From: Aeromicrobium endophyticum
GTDB lineage: Bacteria; Actinomycetota; Actinomycetes; Propionibacteriales; Nocardioidaceae
NCBI RefSeq assembly: GCF_003586285.1
Contig: NZ_QUBR01000001.1
Coordinates: forward strand, 1,729,373-1,793,372
Length of the DNA: 64,000 bases
Direction of reading: 5' to 3'
Shown here: positions 32,615-41,365 of the stretch, piece by piece
Layout of the letters: each line of letters starts with the position of its first letter
Numbering within the stretch: position 1 is the first letter of the stretch
The notes under the pieces: generated by a model
Told to the model about the DNA's origin: nothing
The model's input: the letters and a program-made list of their open reading frames with translations, nothing else
Databases searched by the model: none
Position numbers and translations under genes: made by a program

Positions 32615-32932
32615 TCAGATGGTCGCGTGGAGCAGGTCCATCGCCTCGGCGATGCGCGCCTCGTCGCGGCGGTAGTGGGTCCACTTGCCCACGCGCGTCG
32701 AGGTGACGAGCCCGGCCCGCTCGAGGGTGGTCATGTAGCTCGAGACCGTGGACTGGGCGAGGCCCGACTTGGCCTGGAGGTGGGTCACGCACACCCCGAC
32801 CGTCTCCCGGTCCGCGATGGGCTCGAACTCGGCGAAGCTCGTCACCGGCTCGCGCAGCCACTGCATGAGCTGCAGCCGCGCGGGGTTGGCGAGCGCCTTG
32901 AGCACCTCCGACAGGTCTCGCTCGGTCGTCAC
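32615..32932 (-). CDS. ArsR/SmtB-family regulator
   Basis: 105 residues from GTG 32932 with GAGGAGA upstream. A winged helix: LSEVLKALANPARLQLMQWL, VCVTHLQAKSGLAQSTVSSYMTTLERAGLV, TRVGKWTHYRRDEARI. Metal-binding ELCVCDL is replaced by TVGVCVTHLQ, so it is probably not a classical metal sensor; the lone Cys could be redox-active. It is likely a local repressor of the quinone reductase that follows 34 bases later, with matching operators before both genes. Confidence 0.88.
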   Translation of the reverse strand: MTTERDLSEVLKALANPARLQLMQWLREPVTSFAEFEPIADRETVGVCVTHLQAKSGLAQSTVSSYMTTLERAGLVTSTRVGKWTHYRRDEARIAEAMDLLHATI

Positions 32933-32964
32933 GTGGTGCTCTCCTCGGTCGCCGGTCACATCAC

Positions 32965-32975
32965 ACTATCTCGAT
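32965..32975. promoter_or_regulatory. second ArsR-type operator copy before the ArsR gene
   Basis: ACTATCTCGAT differs at one base from ACTATCGCGAT in the operator at 32589-32610. It lies 33 bases before the ArsR start and suggests autoregulation. Confidence 0.45.
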
Positions 32976-32996
32976 GCGTTCGCAGGTCGCCCTGGG

Positions 32997-33548
32997 TCAT
33001 GGGCGCGGGACGGCTGCCAGCGCGGTGTCGGCGATGGCGAGCACCTCGGCGGTGGTGCCTCCGTCGCGAGCGCATCCGGACATGCCGCGCATGACGGCCA
33101 CGAGGAAGGCGGCCAGCTCGTCGGGCCGGACGCTGGACGGCAGGTCGCCCTCGGCGACCCCGCGGGCGATGCGCCGCGCGAGCCGGTCGCGCAGAGCCTC
33201 TCGCTGCGGTGCGAGCCGCGGCTCGGTCAGCATGAGGCAGCCCAGCGGTGTGCGGGTGTCGGTGTGCGCGCGGGCCGTGTCGTCGAGCATCCGGGCGATG
33301 GCCGCGCGGGCGGTGGGCTGGGCGGCCGCGGCGTCGACGGCCTCGCAGGTGCGCTCGAAGTAGCGGGTGGACGCCTCGTCAAAGAGGTGGTCCTTGTCGC
33401 CGAAGGCCGCGTACAGGCTCGGGGGCGTGACGCCCATCGCCTGGGTCAGCATCGCGATCGACGTCTGGTCGTAGCCGGTGCGCCAGAACTGCTCGACGGC
33501 GGCCGCGAGCGCCTCGTCGCGGTCGAAGCTCCTCGGTCTGCCTGCCAT
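32997..33548 (-). CDS. TetR-family regulator
   Basis: 183 residues. The HTH (about 10-55) is RDEALAAAVEQFWRTGYDQT SIAMLTQAMGVTPPSLYAAFGDKDHLF, of the TetR subgroup with C-terminal domain TetR_C_16-like (LGCLMLTEPRLAPQREALRD; VRPDELAAFLVAVMRGMSGCARDGG). It is divergent from an SDR gene with two TAGTGATCG sites between them, and so probably represses that SDR and itself. Confidence 0.9.
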   Translation of the reverse strand: MAGRPRSFDRDEALAAAVEQFWRTGYDQTSIAMLTQAMGVTPPSLYAAFGDKDHLFDEASTRYFERTCEAVDAAAAQPTARAAIARMLDDTARAHTDTRTPLGCLMLTEPRLAPQREALRDRLARRIARGVAEGDLPSSVRPDELAAFLVAVMRGMSGCARDGGTTAEVLAIADTALAAVPRP

Positions 33549-33563
33549 GGCTCCAGCATACCG

Positions 33564-33616
33564 TAGTGATCGCTATGGAATGTGTTACCGTGGAGATCAA
33601 TTCATAGTGATCGTTG
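33564..33616. promoter_or_regulatory. two TetR-type operator copies in the TetR/SDR promoter
   Basis: TAGTGATCGCTA (33564-33575) is symmetric apart from one pair, and TAGTGATCGTTG (33605-33616) repeats its left half 41 bases on. Both lie in the 83-base space between the TetR and SDR starts. Confidence 0.5.
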
Positions 33617-33631
33617 CAGATAGGGATGGAC

Positions 33632-34354
33632 ATGCAGATCGAGAACGCCGTGGTGCTGGTGACCGGAGCCAACCGAGGGATCGGCGCCGAGTTCGTCGCA
33701 CAGCTCAAGCAGCGCGGTGCCGCGAAGATCTATGCGGCCTCGCGCGCCGGCGACGTGGCCGTCGACGGTGTCGTGCCGATCCGCCTCGACGTCACCGACC
33801 CGGCGCAGATCCAAGCGGCGGCCGCTGCGGCCGGCGACGTCCAGATCCTGATCAACAACGCCGGCATCTCGACCGGCACGCCGGTCGTCTCCGGCGACGT
33901 CGCGGCCATCCGGCGCGAGATGGACACCAACTTCTACGGCCCGCTGCTCATGACCCAGGCCTTCGCGCCCGTGCTGGCGGCCAACGGTGGAGGCGCGATC
34001 GTCAACGTCGCGTCTGCGCTCTCGTGGTTCACGACGCCGGGGTCGGGCGCCTACGCGGCCTCGAAGGCAGCGGCCTGGAGCCTCACCGACAGCACGCGGC
34101 TCGAGCTCGCGGGGCAGGGCACGCACGTCGTCGCCGTGCACATGGGCCTGGTCGACACCGACATGGGCGCAGGCGCCGGTGCGGACGCGCCGAAGATCGC
34201 CCCGTCGACCGTCGCGGCTGCCGGCCTGGACGCCGTCGAGTCGGGCCTCGACGAGGTGCTGGCCGACGACTGGGCGAAGCTCGTGAAGTCCGGGCTGACC
34301 CTCGGCCCGGGCGAGCGCTACGAGCGGATCTTCTCGGCGCTCTCGGGCAGCTGA
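33632..34354 (+). CDS. short-chain dehydrogenase/reductase
   Basis: 240 residues from ATG 33632, preferred because AGGGA lies six bases upstream. VVLVTGANRGIGAEFVAQLK is the cofactor loop, then LINNAGISTG, NVASALSWF with catalytic Ser and the YAASKAAAWS active site Tyr/Lys. An R (ASRAG) after the second strand suggests NADPH. It resembles SDR family proteins that are TetR-controlled and act on small carbonyls; the substrate is unknown. Confidence 0.88.
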   Translation: MQIENAVVLVTGANRGIGAEFVAQLKQRGAAKIYAASRAGDVAVDGVVPIRLDVTDPAQIQAAAAAAGDVQILINNAGISTGTPVVSGDVAAIRREMDTNFYGPLLMTQAFAPVLAANGGGAIVNVASALSWFTTPGSGAYAASKAAAWSLTDSTRLELAGQGTHVVAVHMGLVDTDMGAGAGADAPKIAPSTVAAAGLDAVESGLDEVLADDWAKLVKSGLTLGPGERYERIFSALSGS

Positions 34355-34358
34355 GCCG

Positions 34359-34397
34359 CGGGGCGGGTGGCGGGGGAGTTGCCTCCGCCCCGCCCCG
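34359..34397 (+). terminator. GC-rich hairpin terminator after the SDR
   Basis: CGGGGCGGGTGGCGG beginning at 34359 pairs with CCTCCGCCCCGCCCCG ending at 34397, a long stem with a bulge and a short AGTTG-containing loop. It begins 5 bases beyond the SDR stop codon. Confidence 0.5.
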
Positions 34398-34448
34398 TCG
34401 ACAGCACTGCGTCGTGCGGGCACCGCCGGACCGACGTAGCGTCGAATC

Positions 34449-35036
34449 ATGACCAAACTCGCGATCATCTACTACTCCAGCTACGGAACCATCCACTCGA
34501 TGGCCACCCGCCTGGCCGAGACGGCCGAGAGCGCCGGCGCCGAGGTGCGCCTGCGTCGGGTGCGGGAGACCGCGCCGGACGACGTCGTGCAGAGCGTCGA
34601 GCCATGGGCCGCCCACGCGGCATCGGTCGCCGACCAGCCGGTCGCCGAGCCCGCGGACCTCGACTGGGCGGACGCGGCGATCTTCGGCTCGGGCACGCGG
34701 TACGGCCACGTGACCAGCCAGCTGCAGGCGTTCATCGACACCCTCGGACCGCTGTGGCAGGAGGGAAAGCTCGCCGACAAGGTCTATGCCGCGATCACCT
34801 CGACCTCGACGCAGCACGGAGGTCAGGAGACGACTCTCGAGGCCATGAACACGACGTTCGCGCACTTCGGCGGCATCATCGTCCCGCCCGGATACACCGA
34901 CCAGGTCAAGTTCAACGACGGCAACCCCTACGGTGTGAGCAAGACCGCCGGGAGCGACCTGGACGACACCGACCGTGCGGCGCTCGACCACCTGGTGACG
35001 CGCGTGCTCATGGTCGCGGGCAAGCTCCGCGGCTGA
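34449..35036 (+). CDS. wrbA: NAD(P)H:quinone oxidoreductase WrbA
   Basis: 195 residues. Flavodoxin-like: KLAIIYYSSYGTIHSMATRL is the FMN phosphate loop, DAAIFGSGTRYGHVTSQLQA FID and STSTQHGGQETTLEAMNTTF AHFGGIIVPPGY are WrbA-specific signatures. The tetrameric enzyme reduces quinones by two electrons. TAGCGT (34437-34442) lies six bases before the ATG, a leaderless promoter. It converges on the WYL gene with 15 bases between stops. Confidence 0.92.
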   Translation: MTKLAIIYYSSYGTIHSMATRLAETAESAGAEVRLRRVRETAPDDVVQSVEPWAAHAASVADQPVAEPADLDWADAAIFGSGTRYGHVTSQLQAFIDTLGPLWQEGKLADKVYAAITSTSTQHGGQETTLEAMNTTFAHFGGIIVPPGYTDQVKFNDGNPYGVSKTAGSDLDDTDRAALDHLVTRVLMVAGKLRG

Positions 35037-35051
35037 CCCCCGCCCACGCCC

Positions 35052-36107
35052 TCACGTGACGGAGCCCACGGATCGCGATGTGCGGTTCGGGGGCCCCGTC
35101 GTGGGCTTCGGTGCTCGATGCTCGGCCGTCGTCGACGAGGTGGCCCTGTTGCGGGACGCGAGGGTCGCGAACGCCTCGGTGAGCTCAGGTGGGCCGACCA
35201 CCTCGACATCGGCGTCGAACCGGTTGAGCGATGCGGCCAGTGCCACCCAGGACCACGACCCGGCTTCGAATCCGCACCGATCGGGCCCGAGGTGCTCGAC
35301 GCTGCCGTCGCCGGCGAAAGGAAGGACCTGCTCGGCCGGCAGGTGGATGATGACGGTGCCGGTGCACGGCCAGCGGTTGGCGTGCGCGGAGCCCTTGAAA
35401 CGGGCCGACACGTAAGCGGCCACGTCGCCACCGGGTAGCTCGCGCGGGCTGAACCGTGCTCCGTTGGGCGTCCGAGGCGTGATCCGGTCGGCGCGGAACA
35501 GGCGCCAGTCGTCGTGCTCGAGATCCCAGGCGACGAGGTACCAGCGGCCGTGCGAGGTCACGAGGTGATGGGGTTCGACCCGGCGCGCAGAGGTCGGCTG
35601 CGAGGTGGTCTCGGGACGGCCGTCCGTGTAGTCGAACCGCAGCACCTCGCGAGCTCGGGTAGCCGTCGACACCGTGACGAGCACCTCGGGCGAGACCGGC
35701 GCGAGGATGGCGTCGCTGGGACGGCCCTGGACGGTGGTGAACTGCAGTGCGTTCAGCCTGTGGCGCAGCCGCGAGGGCATGACCTGCCGCACCGTGGTGA
35801 GTGCGCGCAGGGCCGCCTCGTCGATACCCACGCCTGTGGTGGCGGCCGTCTGCAACGCCACGGCGAGTGCGACGACCTGGTCGTCGTCGAACAGCAGGGG
35901 TGGCAGCTCGCTGCCGGCATCGAGTCGGTACCCGCCCTCGGGGCCCATGGCGGCGTGGATGCTGTAGCCCATCTCGCGCAACCGATTGACGTCTCTACGC
36001 ACGGTGCGGTGGCTGATTCCCAGTCGCTCGGCGAGCACGGGGCCCGGCCAGTCGCGCCTCGTCTGCAACAGCGACAGCAGGCTGAGCAGCCGCGAGGTCG
36101 TGGTCAT
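35052..36107 (-). CDS. WYL-domain transcriptional regulator (YafY/DeoR type)
   Basis: 351 residues. The N-terminal HTH is RLLSLLSLLQTRRDWPGPVL AERLGISHRTVRRDVNRLRE MGYSIHAAMGPEGGYRL. A WYL domain follows (about 150-220: PHHLVTSHGRWYLVAWDLEH DDWRLFRADRI) and a C-terminal WCX-like extension. WYL proteins sense a ligand, in some cases a nucleic acid. It is divergent from a glyoxalase-like gene, a common actinobacterial pair, which it probably controls. Confidence 0.9.
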   Translation of the reverse strand: MTTTSRLLSLLSLLQTRRDWPGPVLAERLGISHRTVRRDVNRLREMGYSIHAAMGPEGGYRLDAGSELPPLLFDDDQVVALAVALQTAATTGVGIDEAALRALTTVRQVMPSRLRHRLNALQFTTVQGRPSDAILAPVSPEVLVTVSTATRAREVLRFDYTDGRPETTSQPTSARRVEPHHLVTSHGRWYLVAWDLEHDDWRLFRADRITPRTPNGARFSPRELPGGDVAAYVSARFKGSAHANRWPCTGTVIIHLPAEQVLPFAGDGSVEHLGPDRCGFEAGSWSWVALAASLNRFDADVEVVGPPELTEAFATLASRNRATSSTTAEHRAPKPTTGPPNRTSRSVGSVT

Positions 36108-36210
36108 CCCGGAACACTAGGTGATGTCTAGGACAGAAAGAGACCTACAAGGATGGAAGGTTCGAGGGTGCCGAGGGGAGAAGCCCCGAGGCATCGACCC
36201 AGGAGAAGTC

Positions 36211-36678
36211 ATGAGCTTGACCACCACCACCCACCTCAACTTCCGCGGCGACGCGCGTGCGGCGCTGGAGTTCTACCAGTCGGTCTTCGGAGGCCGGACC
36301 GTCGTCCGGACCTACGCCGAGCTCGGCATGCCCGGGGATGCACCGGGTGCGGACCATGTCGTCTTCGGGCAGGTCGAGACCGCCGACGGATTCCGCCTCC
36401 TCGCCTACGACATCCCCGGGCAGGCGGGCCCGTCGGCAGGTATGGCCGGGTCCACACGTCGCGAGAACGGCGTCACGATCACCGACCAGACGTTCTTCGT
36501 GTCCGTGGAAGGGCAGTCCTTGGAGGAGGTGCAGGGCTACTGGGACAGGCTCTCGGTCGGCGGCTCGATCGTCGAGCCGTTGGCAGCATCGGCCTGGAGT
36601 GCCGGGTTCGGCATGCTCACCGACCCGTTCGGGGTGACCTGGGTGCTCGGCGTCGTCGCCGACCGTCCCACCGACTAG
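36211..36678 (+). CDS. VOC-superfamily PhnB-like protein
   Basis: 155 residues from ATG 36211 behind AGGAGA. THLNFRGDARAALEFYQSVF GGRTVVRTYAEL, the FRLLAYDIPG strand and SAGFGMLTDPFGVTWVLGV at the end are the PhnB/3-demethylubiquinone methyltransferase-like VOC group. No activity is known for most members; metal ligands are not clearly conserved. It is expressed away from the WYL regulator. The 103-base gap between them holds CTAG repeats (CTAGGTGATGTCTAG) that may be operator sequence. Confidence 0.82.
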   Translation: MSLTTTTHLNFRGDARAALEFYQSVFGGRTVVRTYAELGMPGDAPGADHVVFGQVETADGFRLLAYDIPGQAGPSAGMAGSTRRENGVTITDQTFFVSVEGQSLEEVQGYWDRLSVGGSIVEPLAASAWSAGFGMLTDPFGVTWVLGVVADRPTD

Positions 36679-36964
36679 GACCCCGGGCGACCCGCGGCAC
36701 GGACGGCTCGGCCCGTCCGCGCCGCGACCCCACCCTCTGCGCCGTCCGCCCGGGAGCGCGTGATCGTGCGGAAGGCGCCCCATGGCGTCACAGGACACTT
36801 GCCGGTCGAGGTGGTCGAGCACCTGGCGGCTCGTGGGGTGACCCCGGTCCGTCGCCTCGGTCGACTGGCCCTCGTGTTGACTGGCACCGTCGCTCGGCGC
36901 AGCGGGTGCCAGCGCGACCCTGCGTCCCACGCGAGCCCCGACCGAGCAGATGGAGGCACACCAC

Positions 36965-38599
36965 ATGACCGACAGCCCAGCCGATCTGATCCTGCGCAAC
37001 GCGCACTTCCTGACCGGGTCGGTCTGGCAGCGGGGGAGCATGGTCGTGTCCGACGGGCGCATCGTCTCGATCGGGTCGTCGGACGACGCCGCGTCTCGAC
37101 GCTCGTCGAGCACCGAGGTGCGCGACCTCGACGGCGCGTGGGTCACACCGGGTTTCCACGACGCGCACGTCCACCCGACCTCGGCCGGGCTGGAGATGAA
37201 CGCGTGCGACCTCGGCGGGGCTACGACCGCCGACGAGAGCGTCCAGGCCGTGGCTGCCTACGCGCGCAACCGTCCGGACGTCCCGTGGATCCTCGGCGGC
37301 GGATGGAGCATGGAGGCGTTCGAGCGGGGCACCCCCACCGCGGCGCTGCTCGATGCCGTCGAGCCCGACCGGCCGGTCTACCTGCCGAACAGGGACCACC
37401 ACAGCGCCTGGGTCAACAACGCGGCCTTGGCGCTGGCCGGGATCGACGAGCGCACCCCCGATCCCGCCGACGGCCGCATCGAGCGCGACGCGAGCGGGCG
37501 GCCGACCGGGTGCCTGCACGAGGGCGCGATGTCCCTGGTCGCCGACATCGCACCCCGGCCGTCGTCCGACGACCTGCGCGAGGCGCTGCTCTCGGCGCAG
37601 GCCCACCTGCACTCGCTGGGGATCGTGGGCTGGCAGGACGCGCTCGTCGGCACGGGCCTCGGGATGGCGGACTCGTTCGACACCTACATCGACCTGGCAG
37701 GGACGGGACGGCTGACCGGCAAGGCAGTGCTCGCGCTCTGGTGGGACCGCGACCGTGGTGCCGAGCAGATCCCGGAGCTCGTGGAGCGCCGATCTCGCGC
37801 GCTGGCGCACGGGGTGCGGGCCACGGCGGTCAAGATCATGCAGGACGGAGTGTGCGAGACGTTCACCGCGGCGGTCCTCGACCCGTACCTCGACCGTGAC
37901 GGTCACGCCACCGACAACCACGGCATCTCATTCATCCCGGCCGATGACCTGCGCGAGTTCGTGGCGCAGCTCGATGCCCTCGACTTCCAGGTGCACGTCC
38001 ACGCGCTGGGTGACCGAGCGGTGCGCGACAGCCTCGACGCGGTGGAGCACGCACGCGCACGCAACGGCGATCGTGGCAACCGTCATCACCTGGCCCACCT
38101 GCAGATCATCGCCCGTGACGACCTGGCTCGCTTCGCGTCGACCGGCGCGATCGCCAATGCCCAGCCCCTGTGGGCGTGCCGCGACGCCCAGATGGACGAG
38201 CTGACCCTCCCGTTCCTGAGCTCCACCGCGCGCGAGTCGCAGTACCTGTTCCGCTCGCTGCTCGACGCGGGCGCCGGGCTCGGCTTCGGCAGCGACTGGC
38301 CGGTCTCGTCAGCGGATCCGTTGGCGGGCATCCACGTCGCGGTGAACCGCCGGCCCCCGGGCGAGACCGACGCGGAGCCGCTCGTCGAGGCCGAACGGCT
38401 GACGGCAGCCGAGGCCTTGAGGGCATACACCAGCGGCAGCGCCTACATCAACGGGCTCGAGAGCAGCACCGGCGTCCTCGAGCCCGGCTTCGCCGCCGAC
38501 CTGGCGGTCCTCGACCGCGACCCGACGACGGACACCACCCGGCTCTCGGACACGCGCGTCCTGCACACCTTCGTGGACGGACGTCAGGTCACTCCCTGA
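36965..38599 (+). CDS. amidohydrolase family protein (YtcJ/NfdA-like)
   Basis: 544 residues from ATG 36965, preferred to ATG 36950 because GGAGG precedes it at a suitable distance. The amidohydrolase metal site reads TPGFHDAHVHPTSAG; later VHVHALGDRAVRDSLDAVEH and HHLAHLQII supply further ligands, and GLGFGSDWPVSSADPLAGIH the final aspartate. YtcJ-like members include N-substituted formamide deformylase and other amide or N-acyl hydrolases. A 286-base gap upstream with TTGACT suggests its own promoter. It opens the catabolic island but is followed by a TetR gene on the other strand. Confidence 0.88.
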   Translation: MTDSPADLILRNAHFLTGSVWQRGSMVVSDGRIVSIGSSDDAASRRSSSTEVRDLDGAWVTPGFHDAHVHPTSAGLEMNACDLGGATTADESVQAVAAYARNRPDVPWILGGGWSMEAFERGTPTAALLDAVEPDRPVYLPNRDHHSAWVNNAALALAGIDERTPDPADGRIERDASGRPTGCLHEGAMSLVADIAPRPSSDDLREALLSAQAHLHSLGIVGWQDALVGTGLGMADSFDTYIDLAGTGRLTGKAVLALWWDRDRGAEQIPELVERRSRALAHGVRATAVKIMQDGVCETFTAAVLDPYLDRDGHATDNHGISFIPADDLREFVAQLDALDFQVHVHALGDRAVRDSLDAVEHARARNGDRGNRHHLAHLQIIARDDLARFASTGAIANAQPLWACRDAQMDELTLPFLSSTARESQYLFRSLLDAGAGLGFGSDWPVSSADPLAGIHVAVNRRPPGETDAEPLVEAERLTAAEALRAYTSGSAYINGLESSTGVLEPGFAADLAVLDRDPTTDTTRLSDTRVLHTFVDGRQVTP

Positions 38600-38919
38600 G
38601 GGCGAGGGCGAAGTGCCTCCTGCAGCTGCGTGTCCTGCTACGGCAGGCTCACATCACGGCTGCCACGCATGGCAACATCTTGTCAGCCCCCCGGCGCCCA
38701 TCTGCCCCGAGGGGCTGGGGCGTGGCCCGTTGCCGGCTGCTCGATCCGCAGGTTTTAGGAGACGAGCACCGGCCTGCTGATCGTCACGGATCGCGAGGAC
38801 GTGCCTCTCGGATGACCGCTTGGGCGAGGCTCCCGTCCATGCTGGGACCGCTGAATGTCCCGTGAATCTCCAGCGCGAGCCCCGCGGTGCTGCGACCTGC
38901 TGCTGAGCCGCGCTGGGGT
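38600..38919. other. 320-base stretch without an intact gene
   Basis: No gene is supported. On the minus strand short frames in this stretch (for example IHGTFSGPSMDGSLAQAVIR, about 38790-38860) look mildly protein-like and could be a decayed gene, but they are interrupted and no family is recognised. Confidence 0.4.
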
Positions 38920-39501
38920 TCAGGAGCGGCTGCGGAGCCCGCCGCTTGCCAGCACCGCGTCGATCGCCGCCGAGGCTCGGGAGTCGGGCCACGCATCGCG
39001 AGCCTCGACCGTGGAGAGGTAGAAGCCGTGGCAGATCAGGTAGATCGCATCGGCCAGCGCCGCGGGATCGGGCACCCCGTCGTCCGTGGCTGCCTGCAGC
39101 AGGGCCTGACGATGCTCGTCGGCGTCACGCTGGAGATCGGACAGGATCGCGACGGGGTGGCCGAGCTCGGCGAGTGCGTGGATGAGCATGTGGCGGATGA
39201 CGAGGTCATCCGGCTCCGTGGTGCACGACCAGGTGGCGAGCGTCCGTAAGCGGTCGCCGGGACGGGCCTCCGCGACGACGCGTGCCATCTCGACGTGCCA
39301 GAGCGCCATCGTGTGGTCGAGGGCGTTCTTCAAGAGCGCCGCTCGCGTCGGCAGGTAGTTCGTCACGATCGCGGTGGAACCGCCCATCGCCCGTGCCACG
39401 GACCGGTACGACACTGCGTTGACGCCGCTCTCCCGTGCCACGTCGAGGGTCGCCGCTGCGATCTCCCGCAGGCGGTCGTCGACGTTCACCTCGATCGGCA
39501 T
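38920..39501 (-). CDS. TetR-family regulator of the first peptide ABC operon
   Basis: 193 residues from ATG 39501. HTH about 8-52: VDDRLREIAAATLDVARESG VNAVSYRSVARAMGGSTAIV TNYLPTRAALL, with an atypical recognition helix lacking the usual YYHF. A C-terminal domain of the TetR_C_6 kind follows. TATGCT (39513-39508, minus strand) six bases before the ATG makes a leaderless transcript. It is divergent from the ABC operon; TGCAACA repeats between them are candidate operators. Confidence 0.85.
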   Translation of the reverse strand: MPIEVNVDDRLREIAAATLDVARESGVNAVSYRSVARAMGGSTAIVTNYLPTRAALLKNALDHTMALWHVEMARVVAEARPGDRLRTLATWSCTTEPDDLVIRHMLIHALAELGHPVAILSDLQRDADEHRQALLQAATDDGVPDPAALADAIYLICHGFYLSTVEARDAWPDSRASAAIDAVLASGGLRSRS

Positions 39502-39619
39502 GAGCCGAGCATACGGTCGCGCTCGGGCGCGTGGGCACCGGCTTCGTCGAGGCACCCGTCCTCGACGGCAAGGTCGTGACAGGACCTTGACGGTGTGACC
39601 CGACCCACCTATGGTTATC

Positions 39620-39645
39620 TGCAACATCGTTATGCAACAGTGTTG
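39620..39645. promoter_or_regulatory. TGCAACA repeats and CAACAGTGTTG palindrome
   Basis: TGCAACA occurs at 39620-39626 and 39633-39639; the second is half of the perfect palindrome CAACAGTGTTG (39635-39645). The site is 23 bases before the substrate-binding protein start and AT-rich for this genome, as expected for a TetR operator over a promoter. Confidence 0.55.
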
Positions 39646-39667
39646 TTCAACGTGCCGAGGAGTAGCT

Positions 39668-41359
39668 GTGAATCTGTTGGATCGTCCTGAGGCTGCAGGC
39701 CTGCTCGTGCGCCCGCCATCTCGCCCCAAGCAGCGCTTGGTCGCCGTCGTGCTGGGGGTGGCCGCGGTAGGGATCGTGGCCGGTGGCTGCAGTGGAGGCA
39801 CGACAGGGTCGAAGCGTGACGGTGCTGCGCTCGAGCTCGTGAACACCACGCCCAAGGGCGCCGGGGCCGTCGAGGACGTCACGTGGGCGCTGCCCGACGG
39901 CGAGCCGCCGACGATCGACCCGGCCAAGAGCGGCAGCGAGTCGTCCAACACGGTCGTGACGAACTTGTGCGACAGTCTCCTGCGCCTCGAGCCCGACTGG
40001 TCGATCTCGAGCGCTCTGGCGACCAGCGCCGAGTGGACCGACGACACGACGTTCGTGATCGCGCTGCGTGATGACGCCACCTTCTGGGACGGCAGCAAGG
40101 TCACGGCCGATGACGTGGTCTTCAGCCTCCAGCGTCAGATGGACCCCAAGACCCAGGCGGTCAACGCTTCGGTCTTCGACAACGTCGACACGATCAAGGA
40201 GACGGGGCCGCTCGAGGTGACGATCTCGTTCACCGCCCACGACTCGGTGTTCCGCGACGCGATGGCATCGATCGCGGGCGACATCATGCAGCGGGCGTTC
40301 ACCGAGAAGACGGGTGACCAGGTCGGCACCCCCTCGGGTGGACTGATGTGCAGCGGCGCGTACTCACTGGTCTCGTGGACCTCGGGCAAGGACATCAAGA
40401 TCACGGCGAACGACGCGTGGTGGGGAGGCAAGCCGAAGGTCCAGAACCTGACCTTCGAGTTCATCTCGGACGACGCCACGCTGACCAGCGCCCTGGCGGC
40501 TGGCGAGATCGACGGCTCGTTCGGTCTGCCGCCCGGAAGTGTCGCGGGTCTGCGCAAGTCCGGCAGCGGATCGGTGTTCGCCGGGCCGAGCTCCTCGTCG
40601 ATCAGCATGAGCCCCACGACGAGCGACGGCCCTGCCGCCGACCCGAAGATCCGGGCAGCCCTCGATCTCGCGATCGACAAGAAGGCCTTCGTCAAGAACC
40701 AGCTGCGCGGCGCCGGCGAGGTGCAGAAGACGCTCACGCCCGAGCTGGTCTGGTCAGGCGACGATGCCGCAGCGACGTATCGAGCCGGTTACGACGCGCT
40801 CCCCGACACCGATCGCGACCTGGCCGCGGCCAAGAAGCTCCTGGCGACGACGACGGTCCCCGACAAGACGCTGACGATCGCCGTCAGCGCAGGTGACCAG
40901 CTCACGCTGCAGGCGGCGACCCTTGCGCAGGCCGCCGGCAAGGAGCTGGGTATCGAGCTCAGGATCAAGCAGCTCCAGGCCACCGAGTTCTCCGAGCTGT
41001 TCTACGACGCGGCCAAGCGCGAGAGCGTCGACTTCGTGGTCACGACCGGATACATCGAGTACCCAGGAGCGCTCGTGTACGCCTCGCTGTTCGCCCTGCC
41101 CGACACGATCTTCAACTGGTCCGGCTACTCCGACGACGAGGTCACGACGAAGCTGCAGGAAGCGAGAGCGGCCACCGACCCGCAGGCTGCTGCTGCCGCC
41201 TTCGTCGACGCGCAGAAGGTCTTCGCGCCCGCCAGGCTGCAGATCTCGTTCGCGAACGCCTACTCCTTGCTGTTCATGAACAAGCGCATCACCGGTGCGC
41301 CGGCGTCGTTCTCCTACATCAGCACTCCGTGGGCAGCCGATCTCGGCGGGACGAAGTAG
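39668..41359 (+). CDS. ABC transporter substrate-binding lipoprotein (family 5), system 1
   Basis: 563 residues from GTG 39668 with GAGGAG upstream. After a basic tail and hydrophobic helix (RLVAVVLGVAAVGIVAGGCS) the lipobox AGGC anchors the protein. The SBP_bac_5 fold shows WALPDGEPPTIDPAKSGSES, RDDATFWDGSKVTADDVVFS LQRQMDP, IRAALDLAIDKKAFV and the C-terminal ITGAP. Such proteins deliver di- or oligopeptides, nickel or other small molecules to the permease. An unusually long N-terminus precedes the signal helix (about 35 residues). Confidence 0.9.
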   Translation: MNLLDRPEAAGLLVRPPSRPKQRLVAVVLGVAAVGIVAGGCSGGTTGSKRDGAALELVNTTPKGAGAVEDVTWALPDGEPPTIDPAKSGSESSNTVVTNLCDSLLRLEPDWSISSALATSAEWTDDTTFVIALRDDATFWDGSKVTADDVVFSLQRQMDPKTQAVNASVFDNVDTIKETGPLEVTISFTAHDSVFRDAMASIAGDIMQRAFTEKTGDQVGTPSGGLMCSGAYSLVSWTSGKDIKITANDAWWGGKPKVQNLTFEFISDDATLTSALAAGEIDGSFGLPPGSVAGLRKSGSGSVFAGPSSSSISMSPTTSDGPAADPKIRAALDLAIDKKAFVKNQLRGAGEVQKTLTPELVWSGDDAAATYRAGYDALPDTDRDLAAAKKLLATTTVPDKTLTIAVSAGDQLTLQAATLAQAAGKELGIELRIKQLQATEFSELFYDAAKRESVDFVVTTGYIEYPGALVYASLFALPDTIFNWSGYSDDEVTTKLQEARAATDPQAAAAAFVDAQKVFAPARLQISFANAYSLLFMNKRITGAPASFSYISTPWAADLGGTK

Positions 41360-41365
41360 CCCGCC

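Noticed and set aside
36679-36964. Small gene upstream of the amidohydrolase
   Set aside because: Frames found here have no ribosome site or motif; the stretch is better read as a promoter region with TTGACT.
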